Shown: positions 19,143-27,622 of the stretch, piece after piece | How the letters are laid out: every line of letters starts with the position of its first letter | Position numbering within the stretch: the stretch's first letter is position 1 | Source: Corynebacterium sp. HMSC036D02 | GTDB lineage: Bacteria > Actinomycetota > Actinomycetes > Mycobacteriales > Mycobacteriaceae | DNA length: 62,274 bases | Assembly (NCBI RefSeq): GCF_001836165.1 | Contig: NZ_KV827652.1 | Location: 1 to 62,274 of the forward strand | Direction of reading: 5' to 3' | The notes under the pieces: model-generated | The model's input: only the letters and a program-made list of their open reading frames with translations | What the model was told of the DNA's origin: nothing | The model's database searches: none | Position numbers and translations under genes: made by a program

Positions 19143-19916
19143 CTATAGTGTGTCAGATGCCGCGGACACGAGGGCCTCTTCCACCCTCTCTATATTCGAA
19201 CGCACGGTCGCTTTAGAGCGCGGGTGCAGGGTATTGACGTAACGGCGGTACGCCACCGCGCGCAAGAGCAGCTGCCGCATACCGGGAACCGCCGCAAAGC
19301 GGGCACAAATATCATCATCCACCACCCCTGCGATGAGGCCATCCACCATGACCAGCGCGGCGGACCAGCCAACCGGGCGCGGTGCCGCGGAAGGAACGAT
19401 ATCAGTCAGCGCCGGCGGGTTCGCCCCAGAAAAAACCGTGGTGCCCAGCACGTCCATGTGGGCGGTGACAAGTGGGAGCTGCGCAAGCTCAGCATCGGAA
19501 TAGGCCTCGCCGCTCTCCTCCCACGCTGCCCGTTCTGCCCGTGCAAACACATCATCGCGCCGATCAACCGTCGGCAACGGCGCCAACTCGAGCGCTTCAT
19601 CGAGGCGTAGCGCCATCTGCACCGTTTCATCGATGCGCCCCCGCAACTGCCCCTCCACAAATTGTGTGGCCTTCCATCCGGCAGCAGTGTAGCGACCATC
19701 CGCAGTCAGCACTGGCCGGGCAATACGCGCTCCCGGCAGGCTGAGTTTCTCGCGAACCTTGGCGGACCAGCCAGTCCACGGCCGCGCCTCGGCGAAGACA
19801 ATATCGCCCACGCGGATCCCGCTATCCCACGCAGGACCCACGAGCTCACCCTGTGTTCGGCGCGGGTGAAACTCGGCGTTGAAAGCGGCAAGAACGGGCT
19901 CAGGTGGCAATGGCAT
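19143..19916 (-). CDS. TIGR02569 family protein
   Basis: 257 residues, with no signal peptide or membrane segment. It matches the actinobacterial family TIGR02569 (Rv3205c-like), which is regularly found directly upstream of adnA. It contains the family's GARIARPVLTADGRY and GWKATQFVEG segments, resembling part of an aminoglycoside-phosphotransferase-like fold without an obvious catalytic set. It ends 3 nt before adnA, so the genes are very probably co-transcribed. Function is unknown, but the context suggests a link to DNA break repair. Confidence 0.85.
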   Translation of the reverse strand: MPLPPEPVLAAFNAEFHPRRTQGELVGPAWDSGIRVGDIVFAEARPWTGWSAKVREKLSLPGARIARPVLTADGRYTAAGWKATQFVEGQLRGRIDETVQMALRLDEALELAPLPTVDRRDDVFARAERAAWEESGEAYSDAELAQLPLVTAHMDVLGTTVFSGANPPALTDIVPSAAPRPVGWSAALVMVDGLIAGVVDDDICARFAAVPGMRQLLLRAVAYRRYVNTLHPRSKATVRSNIERVEEALVSAASDTL

Positions 19917-19945
19917 GGGGAAACAATCCTTAAATTGTGGGCGAC

Positions 19946-20881
19946 CTACTCGGGCTTAGCGTGATCAGAATTAGCCGGGTTCGGGTAGGGCCACGGGTTC
20001 GGCTCGCACGTGACATCCTCGTCCGGATAAACCTCGTTGGGTTCCTTCTCAAAAAGCTGGGCGTTGTTCAAGCTCAGCGTTTGCTGCATCATGACCGGCG
20101 CGAGTTTACCGTCCCCGCCGCAAGCCTGATGCGCTGCAAAACCGATAGCGTGGCCAAACTCATGGTTGATCAGGTACTGGCGGTAATTGCCCAAGTCTCC
20201 TTCAAAGGGCGTCGCGCCACGCACCCACCGAGACTCGTTGAGGTTGACCGCGGACTCCCCCGTAATGGTCGTGTGGCAGGAGGTTTCTGATTCCAACTGC
20301 GCGCCGCACAACTTCGCCGTGGTTCCCAATGATGTCAGACGGATGTGCGTATCGGGGTTGTCATCGGCTTTGACGTGGATGAATTCAAAGTCTCCGTTGG
20401 CCGTCCACCCGCGAGGGTCGGCCAGGGTGGCGTCGACAAGCGCAACGACAGCACCGTCCCCACCATATGCGGAGGTGTCGATGCCGTTTTCAATCTCAAC
20501 GGAAAAGCGGATGGTTTGCTTCCCGCCCTTGCCCGCGTGCATGGTGGACGGCCCTGCATCGCGGTAGGTTTCCTCACCTTGCTCGGTGAAGTCACCGCCT
20601 GCAGGCAAACCATCCTTGGCGGCGGCGACCGCGCTGGCGTTGGCAGGGTCAGGCCCCTTACGCGAGGAGGCGGATGCGGCGGTGCTGCTTGCCGACGTCT
20701 CCCCTGCCGCCGTCACCTCCGCATCCTGGGCAGGCGAGCGGAAAACATCAACCAGCACCCACACAGTGATGACGACCATGACGGGGATCGCCACCACACG
20801 CCACCAGCCGTACTCACGAGCGAAGCGCTCCACCGCTGAGGCGGGGTGTGGGTGCTGCTTAAAATCCGCGGGATTCTCCAT
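19946..20881 (-). CDS. DUF3152 membrane-anchored zinc metallopeptidase-like protein
   Basis: 311 residues. A single membrane anchor near residues 30-50 is followed by a low-complexity Ala/Ser stretch and an extracytoplasmic DUF3152 domain. The zinc motif NHEFGHAIGF (HExxH) lies near residue 245. This corresponds to Rv3207c. I chose the second ATG of an ATG-GCC-ATG pair because a TAGCCT -10 box lies exactly 8 nt before it, which would make the mRNA leaderless; the first ATG is 6 nt earlier. The substrate is unknown. Confidence 0.85.
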   Translation of the reverse strand: MENPADFKQHPHPASAVERFAREYGWWRVVAIPVMVVITVWVLVDVFRSPAQDAEVTAAGETSASSTAASASSRKGPDPANASAVAAAKDGLPAGGDFTEQGEETYRDAGPSTMHAGKGGKQTIRFSVEIENGIDTSAYGGDGAVVALVDATLADPRGWTANGDFEFIHVKADDNPDTHIRLTSLGTTAKLCGAQLESETSCHTTITGESAVNLNESRWVRGATPFEGDLGNYRQYLINHEFGHAIGFAAHQACGGDGKLAPVMMQQTLSLNNAQLFEKEPNEVYPDEDVTCEPNPWPYPNPANSDHAKPE

Positions 20882-20889
20882 GGCCATTT

Positions 20890-20895
20890 AGGCTA
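20890..20895 (-). promoter_or_regulatory. -10 box TAGCCT, leaderless start
   Basis: On the minus strand TAGCCT is followed by 8 nt and then the ATG at 20881. The other ATG lies only 2 nt beyond the box, so a transcript would start downstream of it. Confidence 0.45.
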
Positions 20896-20919
20896 CCCGC
20901 TGAGCCAGCGCGCGCGTAC

Positions 20920-21141
20920 TTAGCCCGCAAATCCGACGGTGTGCGCGCGTGCAGTGCCGATCTCTACGTAAACGACTCGCTCAGTGCGCACGATGTAGGA
21001 GCGGCCCTTGGTGTCCTTCAATTCGAGGGTGGAGTTGTCTGCCAAGGCGTTGTTGATGGTCTGGGTTAGTTCTTCGCGCTCACCATCCGCGTGAATAACC
21101 AGCTCGCGGGCGGTATCGGCAAAACCAAACTTGATATCCAT
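20920..21141 (-). CDS. DUF3107 domain-containing protein
   Basis: 73 residues beginning MDIKFGFAD. This small soluble actinobacterial family (TB9.4-like) has no assigned function. The ATG at 21141 has AGGGAG 9 nt upstream; a longer in-frame form would run into the helicase promoter. It is divergent from the DEAD-box helicase, the same arrangement as in mycobacteria. Confidence 0.85.
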   Translation of the reverse strand: MDIKFGFADTARELVIHADGEREELTQTINNALADNSTLELKDTKGRSYIVRTERVVYVEIGTARAHTVGFAG

Positions 21142-21231
21142 GTGGTGCATCTCCCTTAAATCGTGTTCTTTAATCGGTGCCGTGAGAACTGCGCCCCGGC
21201 GCTCTAATGGCCCCACTATAGCCACGTCCTC

Positions 21232-21237
21232 TACTAT
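21232..21237 (+). promoter_or_regulatory. -10 box TACTAT, leaderless start
   Basis: TACTAT ends 6 nt before the GTG at 21244, consistent with a leaderless transcript of the helicase gene. Confidence 0.5.
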
Positions 21238-21243
21238 CAAGGT

Positions 21244-22632
21244 GTGCTTGCCCCGAAATCATCCCGCGATTCCCGCGAATCCCCTACCTTTGCCGAACTC
21301 GGCGTCGCTGTAGAGATCTGCGATGCCCTCGCTGACAACGGGATTACGCGCACCTTTGCCATCCAGGAGCTCACGCTGCCCATCGCTTTGAATGGCCAGG
21401 ACCTGATCGGTCAAGCGCGCACCGGCATGGGCAAAACCTATGGCTTCGGTGTCCCGCTACTGGATCGCGTTTTCGATGACGCCGACATTCCGGAGCTCGA
21501 TGGCACTCCCCGCGCACTGGTCATTGCACCAACGCGCGAGCTGGCCATCCAGGTCAGCGGGGATTTGGAGCTCGCCGCCACAAACCTTCCGCTCAGCGTG
21601 GTCACCCTGTGTGGCGGGCGCCCCTATGAAGAACAGATCCAACAGATTGAGTCGGGTGCGGACGTCGTCGTCGGCACCCCAGGCCGCCTGCTCGATCTCT
21701 GCCAGAAGAAGCATCTCTCCTTCGACCACGTCAGCGTTCTAGTTCTGGATGAGGCCGACGAGATGCTGGACTTGGGCTTCTTGCCGGATATCGAGAAGAT
21801 CCTCTCGCTCCTGCACGGCAACCCCCACCAGACCATGCTCTTTTCCGCCACCATGCCTGGGCCCATCGTGACCTTGGCACGTACCTTCCTGGACAAACCG
21901 GTCCACATCCGCGCCGAGTCTGGTGACGCCCAGCACACCCATTCCTCCACGCGCAAGGTCACCTTCCAGGCACACCGTATGGACAAGATCGCGATCTTGG
22001 GAAAGGTCCTGCAGGCAGAAGGCCGCGGGCGCACCATCATCTTCACGCGTACGAAACGCTCAGCCGCCGCCGTCGCGGACGAGCTAGCACAGCGCGGCTT
22101 TCGCGTGGGCGCGGTCCACGGCGATTTGGACCAAAAAGCACGCGAACGCTCGCTCAATGCCTTCCGGGAAGGCACCGTGGAGATTCTCGTGGCCACGGAC
22201 GTCGCCGCTCGCGGCATCGACATTGAGGATGTCACCCACGTCATCAACTACCAGGTACCCGATGATCCGATGACTTTTGTCCACCGCATCGGACGAACTG
22301 GCCGCGCGGGGCACACGGGCACGGCCATCACTCTCGTCGGCTACGACGAGCTGGGCAAATGGCAAGTCATCAACGATGATCTTGATTTGGGCCAGCCAGA
22401 GCCACCGCAGTGGTTCAGCACCTCCCCGGAGCTTGCGGAAGCCCTCGATATCCCAGAGGCGGTTGCTGACACCGTCGGCCCACCCACAAAAGTGCTGGGT
22501 GCACCGCGGCGCTCGAACTCACGTGGGGAGTCGTCGCGTGGAGGCTCACCACGTTCCTCCACGGCATCTGCCCGCGCCTCGCGCCGCACCCGTTCCCGCA
22601 CGCGCAAGCCCCGCCAAGGAGGACGCCGATGA
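21244..22632 (+). CDS. DEAD-box ATP-dependent RNA helicase
   Basis: 462 residues. Q-motif region, motif I ARTGMGKT (about residue 60), PTRELAIQ, DEAD box VLDEADEMLDLGF (about 168), SAT (about 200) and HRIGRTGRAG (about 343) are all present. The C-terminal tail (about 415-462) is rich in Arg, Ser and Lys and probably binds RNA. It resembles RhlE/Rv3211. Motif I has Met where GSGKT is more usual. Its stop overlaps the next gene's start (ATGA), so the two are translationally coupled. Confidence 0.93.
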   Translation: MLAPKSSRDSRESPTFAELGVAVEICDALADNGITRTFAIQELTLPIALNGQDLIGQARTGMGKTYGFGVPLLDRVFDDADIPELDGTPRALVIAPTRELAIQVSGDLELAATNLPLSVVTLCGGRPYEEQIQQIESGADVVVGTPGRLLDLCQKKHLSFDHVSVLVLDEADEMLDLGFLPDIEKILSLLHGNPHQTMLFSATMPGPIVTLARTFLDKPVHIRAESGDAQHTHSSTRKVTFQAHRMDKIAILGKVLQAEGRGRTIIFTRTKRSAAAVADELAQRGFRVGAVHGDLDQKARERSLNAFREGTVEILVATDVAARGIDIEDVTHVINYQVPDDPMTFVHRIGRTGRAGHTGTAITLVGYDELGKWQVINDDLDLGQPEPPQWFSTSPELAEALDIPEAVADTVGPPTKVLGAPRRSNSRGESSRGGSPRSSTASARASRRTRSRTRKPRQGGRR

Positions 22633-23915
22633 GCACCGAGCAGGGCCCGGAATCCGCGAAGAAGCCAAGCTCTGCGAAGAAGGCTCCCGTCTTGCGTTCC
22701 ACCAAAGCAGACTGGCTTGCTGTGGGCGCGATCAGCGCGGTCTGTGCCATTGCTATTGGCGGCGCGGTGATTACGGCACCGATCCACAAGTCGGAGCTTA
22801 CTCCCGCTGTCGATACCGCGTCTGATGCCGAGACTCAGACTCTCGAGTCCGTCCCCAACTCCCTCACTGAATCCTTCAGCCTCCCTAACACTGTGGTGCC
22901 GGGCCAGTCTCGCGCGATATCCACCAAGGGGCTGCTGATAACCCATGACGGTGATACCCTCCGCGCTTCGGATGCCTCTGGCGATACGGTCTGGACCTAC
23001 CAGCGCCGCGATGCCGACCTCTGTTCGCTCGGCACGGCGTGGAACAAGATCGTGGCCACCTATGATGTGGGAAATGGCTGCGGCGATGTGGTAGCCATCG
23101 ATGCGGTATCCGGCCAGTACTCCGATACCCGCAGCGCCCGCAATTCCGAGCAGGTGGTCCCCATTGTGTCGAATGACCGCGTGGGCACCGTTTCCGCCGA
23201 GCGCGTAGAACTATGGCGCTCTGACCTAGTGCGCACCGTTGAATATGGCGATGTCGAAGCCAAACAAGAACCGAACCTCCAACCCCACGAGGATTGCGCC
23301 ATCACCTCAGCGCTGACCCGCACCGAAACGATGGCGGTGACCGAATCCTGTCCGGATTCTCTAGACTCCACGTGGCTGCGCATCCAAAACGCCACTCCAG
23401 AGGATGCGCGTTCGCCGGAAATCTCCAAGGATATCGAGATTAATAACCCAGGCGCGCGTCTCATTGCCTATGGTCAGGAGGCCGCTGCGGTCTTCCTGCC
23501 GGGCGATGTGCCACGTATCGTCTCCTATGACTTTGAGGGCAAAGCGCTCTCCTCCACGGACGTGGAGCCTTCAAAGGCCATCACGAATTCCGCTTCCCCC
23601 TTCGCCCCCGCGGTCGCTGATCTGCCCCACCACATGACGTGGTTCGACGGTGAGCGTCTTTATCTCTTTAGCCCAACCGAGCTCAAAGTGGACCACGTTC
23701 TGGAGCAGGCAGTCGGCACCGGCATCGCCGTCGGCGAGCGGCTATTAGTGCCCACGGAGGAAGGAATCGACGTGGTGGACTGGGCTACTGGAAAGACCGA
23801 GCGCAGCATTCCTATTGACCGTGACGGCTATACCGGTCCAATTTCGCTGACTCTTGCGGGCACGGCCATCACCGAGCAGCGTGGAAACACCGCCGTGGCG
23901 CTCACTGCCTCTTAG
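22629..23915 (+). CDS. Membrane-anchored beta-propeller-like protein (Rv3212-like)
   Basis: 428 residues. The cytoplasmic Lys/Ser-rich N-terminus is followed by one membrane segment (about residues 32-55) and a large extracytoplasmic region. Repeated strands with Trp and Asp-Gly turns (DTVWTYQRR, GDVVAIDAVSG, GIDVVDWATG) suggest a PQQ-like beta-propeller. Rv3212 occupies the same place in mycobacteria. Its function is unknown. The ATGA overlap with the helicase gene indicates one operon. Confidence 0.8.
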   Translation: MSTEQGPESAKKPSSAKKAPVLRSTKADWLAVGAISAVCAIAIGGAVITAPIHKSELTPAVDTASDAETQTLESVPNSLTESFSLPNTVVPGQSRAISTKGLLITHDGDTLRASDASGDTVWTYQRRDADLCSLGTAWNKIVATYDVGNGCGDVVAIDAVSGQYSDTRSARNSEQVVPIVSNDRVGTVSAERVELWRSDLVRTVEYGDVEAKQEPNLQPHEDCAITSALTRTETMAVTESCPDSLDSTWLRIQNATPEDARSPEISKDIEINNPGARLIAYGQEAAAVFLPGDVPRIVSYDFEGKALSSTDVEPSKAITNSASPFAPAVADLPHHMTWFDGERLYLFSPTELKVDHVLEQAVGTGIAVGERLLVPTEEGIDVVDWATGKTERSIPIDRDGYTGPISLTLAGTAITEQRGNTAVALTAS

Positions 23916-23936
23916 CTTCTTAGTTGTTTAAGAAGC
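23915..23936. terminator. Hairpin between convergent genes
   Basis: Perfect 8-bp stem GCTTCTTA/TAAGAAGC with a 6-nt loop, between the stop codons of the propeller gene and the small membrane gene. It could stop transcription from either side. Confidence 0.4.
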
Positions 23937-23943
23937 AGCTCAC

Positions 23944-24402
23944 CTAGAAGTGGCTTTCAGCCCATTGCGCCGCCTCGGGTCGCATCATGAGCAGGTAAAG
24001 TACCACCGCTGCGCTGGCCAGCGTCACGGTGCCGAGCGCTGCGGAGCCTCCGCTGAACATCTGGAAGGCGATGGCACCCAAAATAAATTCCACGAGCACG
24101 ATAGCTCCGCGGCCCCAGCGCTTGCCCTTAACGAAGGCCCACGAGGCAAGGATGACAAAGCCGAACACGATAAAGACGAAGATAGCCGTACCTAGGCCGA
24201 CGAAGCCCGCCGCCCCAGAATCGGAAACCATAGAGTCATTTTCAGCACCCGTTAGCTCACGAACAACGAGGAAAATTCCGAAGATAATAACCGCGATGGA
24301 CTGGAGCACGGCAATGCCGGCAGCCGCTATCACCGCCCCCGGGGCGCGGCCTCCGGTTGTGCGGGCAGGCGTGGTCGAGGACTGTTTCTGCTTCTTATTC
24401 AC
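23944..24402 (-). CDS. Small four-helix membrane protein, unknown function
   Basis: 152 residues. A Lys/Gln/Thr-rich cytoplasmic N-terminus precedes four hydrophobic segments (about residues 23-48, 66-90, 100-118 and 122-140). I recognise no motif or family. Similar small membrane proteins are common in corynebacteria. It is convergent with the propeller gene and divergent from the whcE leader region. Confidence 0.7.
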   Translation of the reverse strand: MNKKQKQSSTTPARTTGGRAPGAVIAAAGIAVLQSIAVIIFGIFLVVRELTGAENDSMVSDSGAAGFVGLGTAIFVFIVFGFVILASWAFVKGKRWGRGAIVLVEFILGAIAFQMFSGGSAALGTVTLASAAVVLYLLMMRPEAAQWAESHF

Positions 24403-24979
24403 GGGTATCTAGTCTACGTCTCTATTCCACGCTTAGGCCTACTCCACGCCAGTGCTTCACGCGCCCACAGATATCCCCTTTCCGAATACAACGTCACCAG
24501 GCTCAGCTTGAGCTACCTGCCTTCCACGTTTCGGGGGCAGAGGAAGCAATCCGGATTTGACGCGATCCAGGTCACCACACTCACCCCATTTCCCCCATCA
24601 CCGCAGGTTGAGACGTTACTGACAGGGTTCTTACAGGACCCAATCCATAACAAATGTATGAATTGACGGAATTTATTTAGTGACTTTGGACACTTTTTGA
24701 CCTCTACCCCTAGCGGAGTTTGAGTAAACGTGTCATTATTCTCAGGTAGCAAAAACAACGAGCTGTTAAATCAGTTCTTAACTCGGAGAAACCTCCAAGT
24801 TAACCGCAAGTGAACCATGGCGGCGGCGACGCTGGCCCTAACTCGAGACAGGGCCCCACTGACCGCAGACCAGTTCACTTAAACCCCCGGAGCACTCGGA
24901 ACAGTTCACGGCTGTGGACTGCCCTTGGTGCGCCTGCTTTCACTCACTGCTGTCAAAAATTTGTTAGGAGATTTCAATC
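24403..24979 (+). other. Long gene-free leader/promoter region of whcE
   Basis: 577 bp without a credible gene. It is noticeably more AT-rich in its middle part (about 24600-24780). It contains a 9/10-bp hairpin (24779-24802) and a short GGCCCT/AGGGCC stem near 24834-24860, followed by GTTAGGAG just upstream of whcE. A TTGACG sits at 24663-24668 but no convincing -10 follows at the normal distance. The length suggests a regulated or long 5' untranslated region. Confidence 0.45.
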
Positions 24980-25237
24980 ATGGATTGGCGCCACGAAGCT
25001 GTTTGCCGCGACGAAGACCCGGAGCTTTTCTTCCCTGTCGGCAATTCCGGCCCTGCACTCACCCAGATCGCTAAGGCCAAGCTGGTCTGCAACCGCTGCC
25101 CGGTTGCTTCTTCCTGCCTCAAGTGGGCCCTCGAGTCCGGACAGGATGCCGGTGTGTGGGGCGGCCTCTCTGAAGAGGAGCGTCGCGCTATCAAGCGCCG
25201 CAACCGCAGCCGCGGCCGTGCCCGCGTCTCTGCTTAA
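24980..25237 (+). CDS. whcE: WhiB-family iron-sulfur regulator (WhiB1/WhcE type)
   Basis: 85 residues. Four conserved cysteines (C9, C37, C40, C46) bind a [4Fe-4S] cluster, in the WhiB pattern C...CxxC...C. The GVWGG turn (about residues 56-60) precedes a basic C-terminal tail that contacts DNA. It is close to WhiB1. Being next to rshA-sigH, as cg0878 is in C. glutamicum, it is best called WhcE, a redox-stress regulator working with SigH. TTAGGAG lies about 8 nt upstream of the start. Confidence 0.9.
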   Translation: MDWRHEAVCRDEDPELFFPVGNSGPALTQIAKAKLVCNRCPVASSCLKWALESGQDAGVWGGLSEEERRAIKRRNRSRGRARVSA

Positions 25238-25332
25238 AGAGTCCTCAAAAACTGCACCCCCGATTAACACCCCGGCATACCCTGCCGCTACAGTTGAATA
25301 AGTTCATTTACCCTTAACAGAAGGAGTACGCG

Positions 25333-25407
25333 ATGAGCAAGCGTGGCCGTAAGCGCAAGGATCGCCGTAAGAAGTCCGCTAACCACGGCAAGCGTCCTAA
25401 CGCATAA
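25333..25407 (+). CDS. 50S ribosomal protein bL37 (24 residues)
   Basis: Only 24 residues: MSKRGRKRKD at the start, KSANHGKRPNA at the end. It is extremely basic and matches the actinobacterial ribosomal protein bL37 seen in mycobacterial ribosome structures (also annotated as an AURKAIP1/COX24-domain protein). The start is supported by AAGGAG 7 nt upstream. It lies 95 nt after whcE and is followed by a strong terminator, so it may be co-transcribed with whcE or have its own promoter. Confidence 0.9.
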   Translation: MSKRGRKRKDRRKKSANHGKRPNA

Positions 25408-25422
25408 CGTCAGCAATCAATT

Positions 25423-25469
25423 AGGGCTCGTTTCCCTCTTCATTCAGAGGACGGGAACGAGCCCTTTGC
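25423..25469 (+). terminator. Terminator after bL37
   Basis: Stem arms AGGGCTCGTTTCCC (25423-25436) and GGGAACGAGCCCT (25453-25465), 13 bp with one bulge, followed by TTTGCTTAT. It lies 15 nt after the bL37 stop codon. Confidence 0.8.
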
Positions 25470-25473
25470 TTAT

Positions 25474-25505
25474 ACGCCGAGGCCTATCTAACTTGGCCTA
25501 GGCGT
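25474..25505 (-). terminator. Hairpin after rshA
   Basis: Arms ACGCCGAGGCC (25474-25484) and GGCCTAGGCGT (25495-25505) pair with a single mismatch. On the minus strand it lies 20 nt beyond the rshA stop and may end the sigH-rshA transcript. Confidence 0.5.
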
Positions 25506-25524
25506 TAATGTGGCCTCAACGGCC

Positions 25525-25797
25525 CTAGCCCCAGGTAATCTCAGTCCGCGTAATTTCCACGCAAATGCGCTGGCGCAGTGACTGCGGTGCTGCCTGTCCC
25601 CCGCAACATTTGCGCACGAGTGCTCGGATTACTTCTTCACTCTCGACGCGCTGTTGACAGGCATCGCACTGCGCAAGATGCTCGCGGATTGCCATAGCCC
25701 GCGCGTAGCTCGTCGATTCATCGAACAGCTCCCTAAAGAGCGCTTCAACCTCGGGAGAGTTACACGCACCGCAATTGCGTCCTGTTGCGCGTTCCAT
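25525..25797 (-). CDS. rshA: Anti-sigma factor RshA (ZAS family)
   Basis: 90 residues. The zinc anti-sigma motif H-x3-C-x2-C is visible as HLAQCDACQ (about residues 40-48), with additional cysteines near the N-terminus (NCGACN) and C-terminus (KCCGG). It binds SigH and releases it on thiol oxidation. It starts on the last base of the sigH stop codon (TAATG), so the two proteins are made together. Confidence 0.93.
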   Translation of the reverse strand: MERATGRNCGACNSPEVEALFRELFDESTSYARAMAIREHLAQCDACQQRVESEEVIRALVRKCCGGQAAPQSLRQRICVEITRTEITWG

Positions 25798-26402
25798 TAC
25801 TTCTCCTCCATCTCTGGGTGGTTGCGACCAATGCCTTTTTCTCGTGCTACGTCTTTCAACGCCGCGCGAAGCAATTTTCTTCCGCGGTGGAGGCGGCTCA
25901 TGACCGTCCCCAATGGGGTGCCCATCACTTCTGCGATTTCCTTATAGGCCAAACCCACCACATCCGAGTAGTACACCACCATGCGGTAGTCCTCCGGCAG
26001 GTCATTCATGGCCTCGGAAATCTCCGAATCCGGCATCTGCTTGAGTGCTTCGACCTCCGCTGATTCCAGGCCCGTGGAATCATGCCCGGACGTGGTATAC
26101 AGCTGAAAATCGCTCAGCTCATCCGCTGAGGATTCCACCGGGCGGCGCTTGGCCTTCCGGTAAGAATTGATGTAGGCATTCGTCATGATGCGGTACAGCC
26201 ACGCCTTCAAGTTCGTGCCCTGTTTGAAGGAATCGAAGTTGCTAAAGGCCTTGAGGTAGGTCTCTTGGATCAAGTCCTCTGCGTCCTGCGGGTTGCGCGT
26301 CAGACGCATCGCTCCGCCGTAGAGTTGGTCCAGCAAGGGCAAGGCTTGCTCCTCAAACAACCGCTGTTTCTGAAGCATCTCGCTCGTCGTTTCTGTGGCC
26401 AT
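25797..26402 (-). CDS. sigH: ECF sigma factor SigH (redox and heat stress)
   Basis: 201 residues from the ATG at 26402. Region 2 includes [17 protein letters not shown] and [16 protein letters not shown] (about residues 35-80). Region 4 includes [26 protein letters not shown] (about 150-175, helix-turn-helix). With rshA directly downstream this is SigH/SigR, controlling thioredoxin, mycothiol and protein-quality genes. I chose 26402 rather than the ATG at 26411 because a TAGGAT -10 box ends 7 nt upstream, giving a leaderless start. Confidence 0.93.
   Translation of the reverse strand: MATETTSEMLQKQRLFEEQALPLLDQLYGGAMRLTRNPQDAEDLIQETYLKAFSNFDSFKQGTNLKAWLYRIMTNAYINSYRKAKRRPVESSADELSDFQLYTTSGHDSTGLESAEVEALKQMPDSEISEAMNDLPEDYRMVVYYSDVVGLAYKEIAEVMGTPLGTVMSRLHRGRKLLRAALKDVAREKGIGRNHPEMEEK
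25858..25883 (-). promoter_or_regulatory. Candidate SigH-type promoter inside sigH, upstream of rshA
   Basis: On the minus strand GGAAG is followed by 17 nt and CGTTGAA, close to the SigH consensus GGAA(T)-N16-20-(C/T)GTT. It lies about 60 nt before the rshA start. An internal SigH-dependent rshA promoter is known in C. glutamicum; this is a match by eye only. Confidence 0.4.
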
Positions 26403-26409
26403 ACCGACC

Positions 26410-26415
26410 ATCCTA
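26410..26415 (-). promoter_or_regulatory. -10 box TAGGAT of sigH, leaderless start
   Basis: TAGGAT on the minus strand, then 7 nt, then the ATG at 26402. It lies only 12 bp from the divergent -10 box at 26427. Confidence 0.5.
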
Positions 26416-26426
26416 GCGCTCCGGAC

Positions 26427-26432
26427 TAGGGT
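26427..26432 (+). promoter_or_regulatory. -10 box TAGGGT, leaderless start
   Basis: TAGGGT, then 7 nt, then the ATG at 26440 of the deacylase gene. No Shine-Dalgarno sequence is present. Confidence 0.5.
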
Positions 26433-26439
26433 GGTTTAT

Positions 26440-26943
26440 ATGTCCAAGAAGACCCCGCGTGCCGCTACCCCCGCCCTCAAACTCCTCGAAGAGGCAGGTA
26501 TTGACCACCACGTCTCCACCTTTGAGGGCGGTCGCGAAAACTTCGGTGAGGCAGCCGCTGCGGCCCTCGATGTTGCCCCTGAGCGCATTTTCAAAACCCT
26601 CGTCATTGATCTGAGCGCTGGCAAAGGCCCTAAACGCCAACTCGCCGTCTGTGTCCTTCCAGTCACTCACCAGCTCAGCCTCAAGAAAGCCGCCGCCGCT
26701 TTCGGCGCATCCAAGGCCACGATGGCCGCGCCTGTCGACGCTTCCAAGTCCTCCGGCTATATCCCCGGCGGTATCTCCCCGTTGGGGCACAAGCATGTCC
26801 TGCCCACTGTCGTTGACGAGACCGCGCTGCTCTTCGACACCATCCTTTTCTCCGGAGGCAAGCGTGGCCTCGACATCGAGATGAATCCGGAGGATCTCCC
26901 CCGCGTGCTGGAGCTCTCCTTCGCCGACGTTCTCGCCGACTAG
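26440..26943 (+). CDS. ybaK: Cys-tRNA(Pro)/Cys-tRNA(Cys) deacylase YbaK/EbsC
   Basis: 167 residues. It shows the YbaK/ProX editing-domain pattern: FKTLVIDLS, VLPVTHQLSLKKAAAAFGA and the glycine loop SGYIPGGISPLG near residue 105. It removes cysteine mischarged on tRNA-Pro, acting in the cytoplasm. The ATG at 26440 is preferred because a -10 box lies 7 nt upstream; an in-frame start at 26395 would lie inside sigH. Confidence 0.9.
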   Translation: MSKKTPRAATPALKLLEEAGIDHHVSTFEGGRENFGEAAAAALDVAPERIFKTLVIDLSAGKGPKRQLAVCVLPVTHQLSLKKAAAAFGASKATMAAPVDASKSSGYIPGGISPLGHKHVLPTVVDETALLFDTILFSGGKRGLDIEMNPEDLPRVLELSFADVLAD

Positions 26944-26953
26944 TTCTCGCGAA

Positions 26954-27616
26954 CTAGAAGAGGGTGGTGGCCGGTGGTTCGTCGATAAGCTCTGCGTAGT
27001 CGTTGCGCACGTTGCCCACCGCGGGGTCTGCCGGGCGTGCCTGAAAGCCGCGCACGGAGCTCGGCTCCAGCAGTGCCTCTCCCGCCAGCCAGGGCGCGAT
27101 CTCTTCTGTAGACAGAAACTTGGGCAGGCGGTGGTGCAGCCACGCCATCTCCTCCGTGGCATCCGTGGTCACCATAGTGGCCGAAAGCCTATCCATCCCC
27201 GTGGCCCACAAACCAGCCGCCCACAGCAGACCATCGGGCCCGGTCACATAGTAGGGCTGCTTCTTGGCTTTCTTGTCCTCTCCAGCCTTCCACTCGTAGT
27301 AGCCATCCAGCGGGATGACACAGCGCTGCGCCTTGAAGGCATCGCGGAAGGAAGGTTTCTGCGCCACAGTTTCCGCGCGGGCATTAAACAGCGGCGGGCC
27401 ATCGAGGTCTTTCTTCCAATGCGGGATAAGCCCCCAGCGGGCTGGCTCCACGCGGGCGGTCTCCTCCGCAACCCGCACGATGGCTATGGGCTGGGTCGGA
27501 GCAATATTATAGCGTGCCGGCGGCAGGCCTTCCGGCGCGTGGACCTCCGTGATGGACTCCCACGCTCCGATTTCCTCCAGTAGGGACTCGGTGAACAGAA
27601 CAAATCTTCCGCACAT
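26954..27616 (-). CDS. SRAP (YedK/HMCES) abasic-site DNA-protein crosslink protein
   Basis: 220 residues. It begins MCGRF, so after Met removal Cys2 becomes the catalytic N-terminal residue that crosslinks abasic sites in single-stranded DNA. Other family marks are YNIAPTQP (about residue 38), [29 protein letters not shown] and the His in WLHHRLP. The -10 box CATAAT lies 8 nt upstream, so the transcript is likely leaderless. It is divergent from aroA with an almost shared promoter, as with Rv3226c/Rv3227. Confidence 0.9.
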   Translation of the reverse strand: MCGRFVLFTESLLEEIGAWESITEVHAPEGLPPARYNIAPTQPIAIVRVAEETARVEPARWGLIPHWKKDLDGPPLFNARAETVAQKPSFRDAFKAQRCVIPLDGYYEWKAGEDKKAKKQPYYVTGPDGLLWAAGLWATGMDRLSATMVTTDATEEMAWLHHRLPKFLSTEEIAPWLAGEALLEPSSVRGFQARPADPAVGNVRNDYAELIDEPPATTLF

Positions 27617-27622
27617 GCCCTT

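Noticed and set aside
24810..25301. 163-codon open frame overlapping whcE
   Set aside because: Same strand but a different frame from whcE, with no motif and no ribosome-binding site. whcE has the four cysteines.
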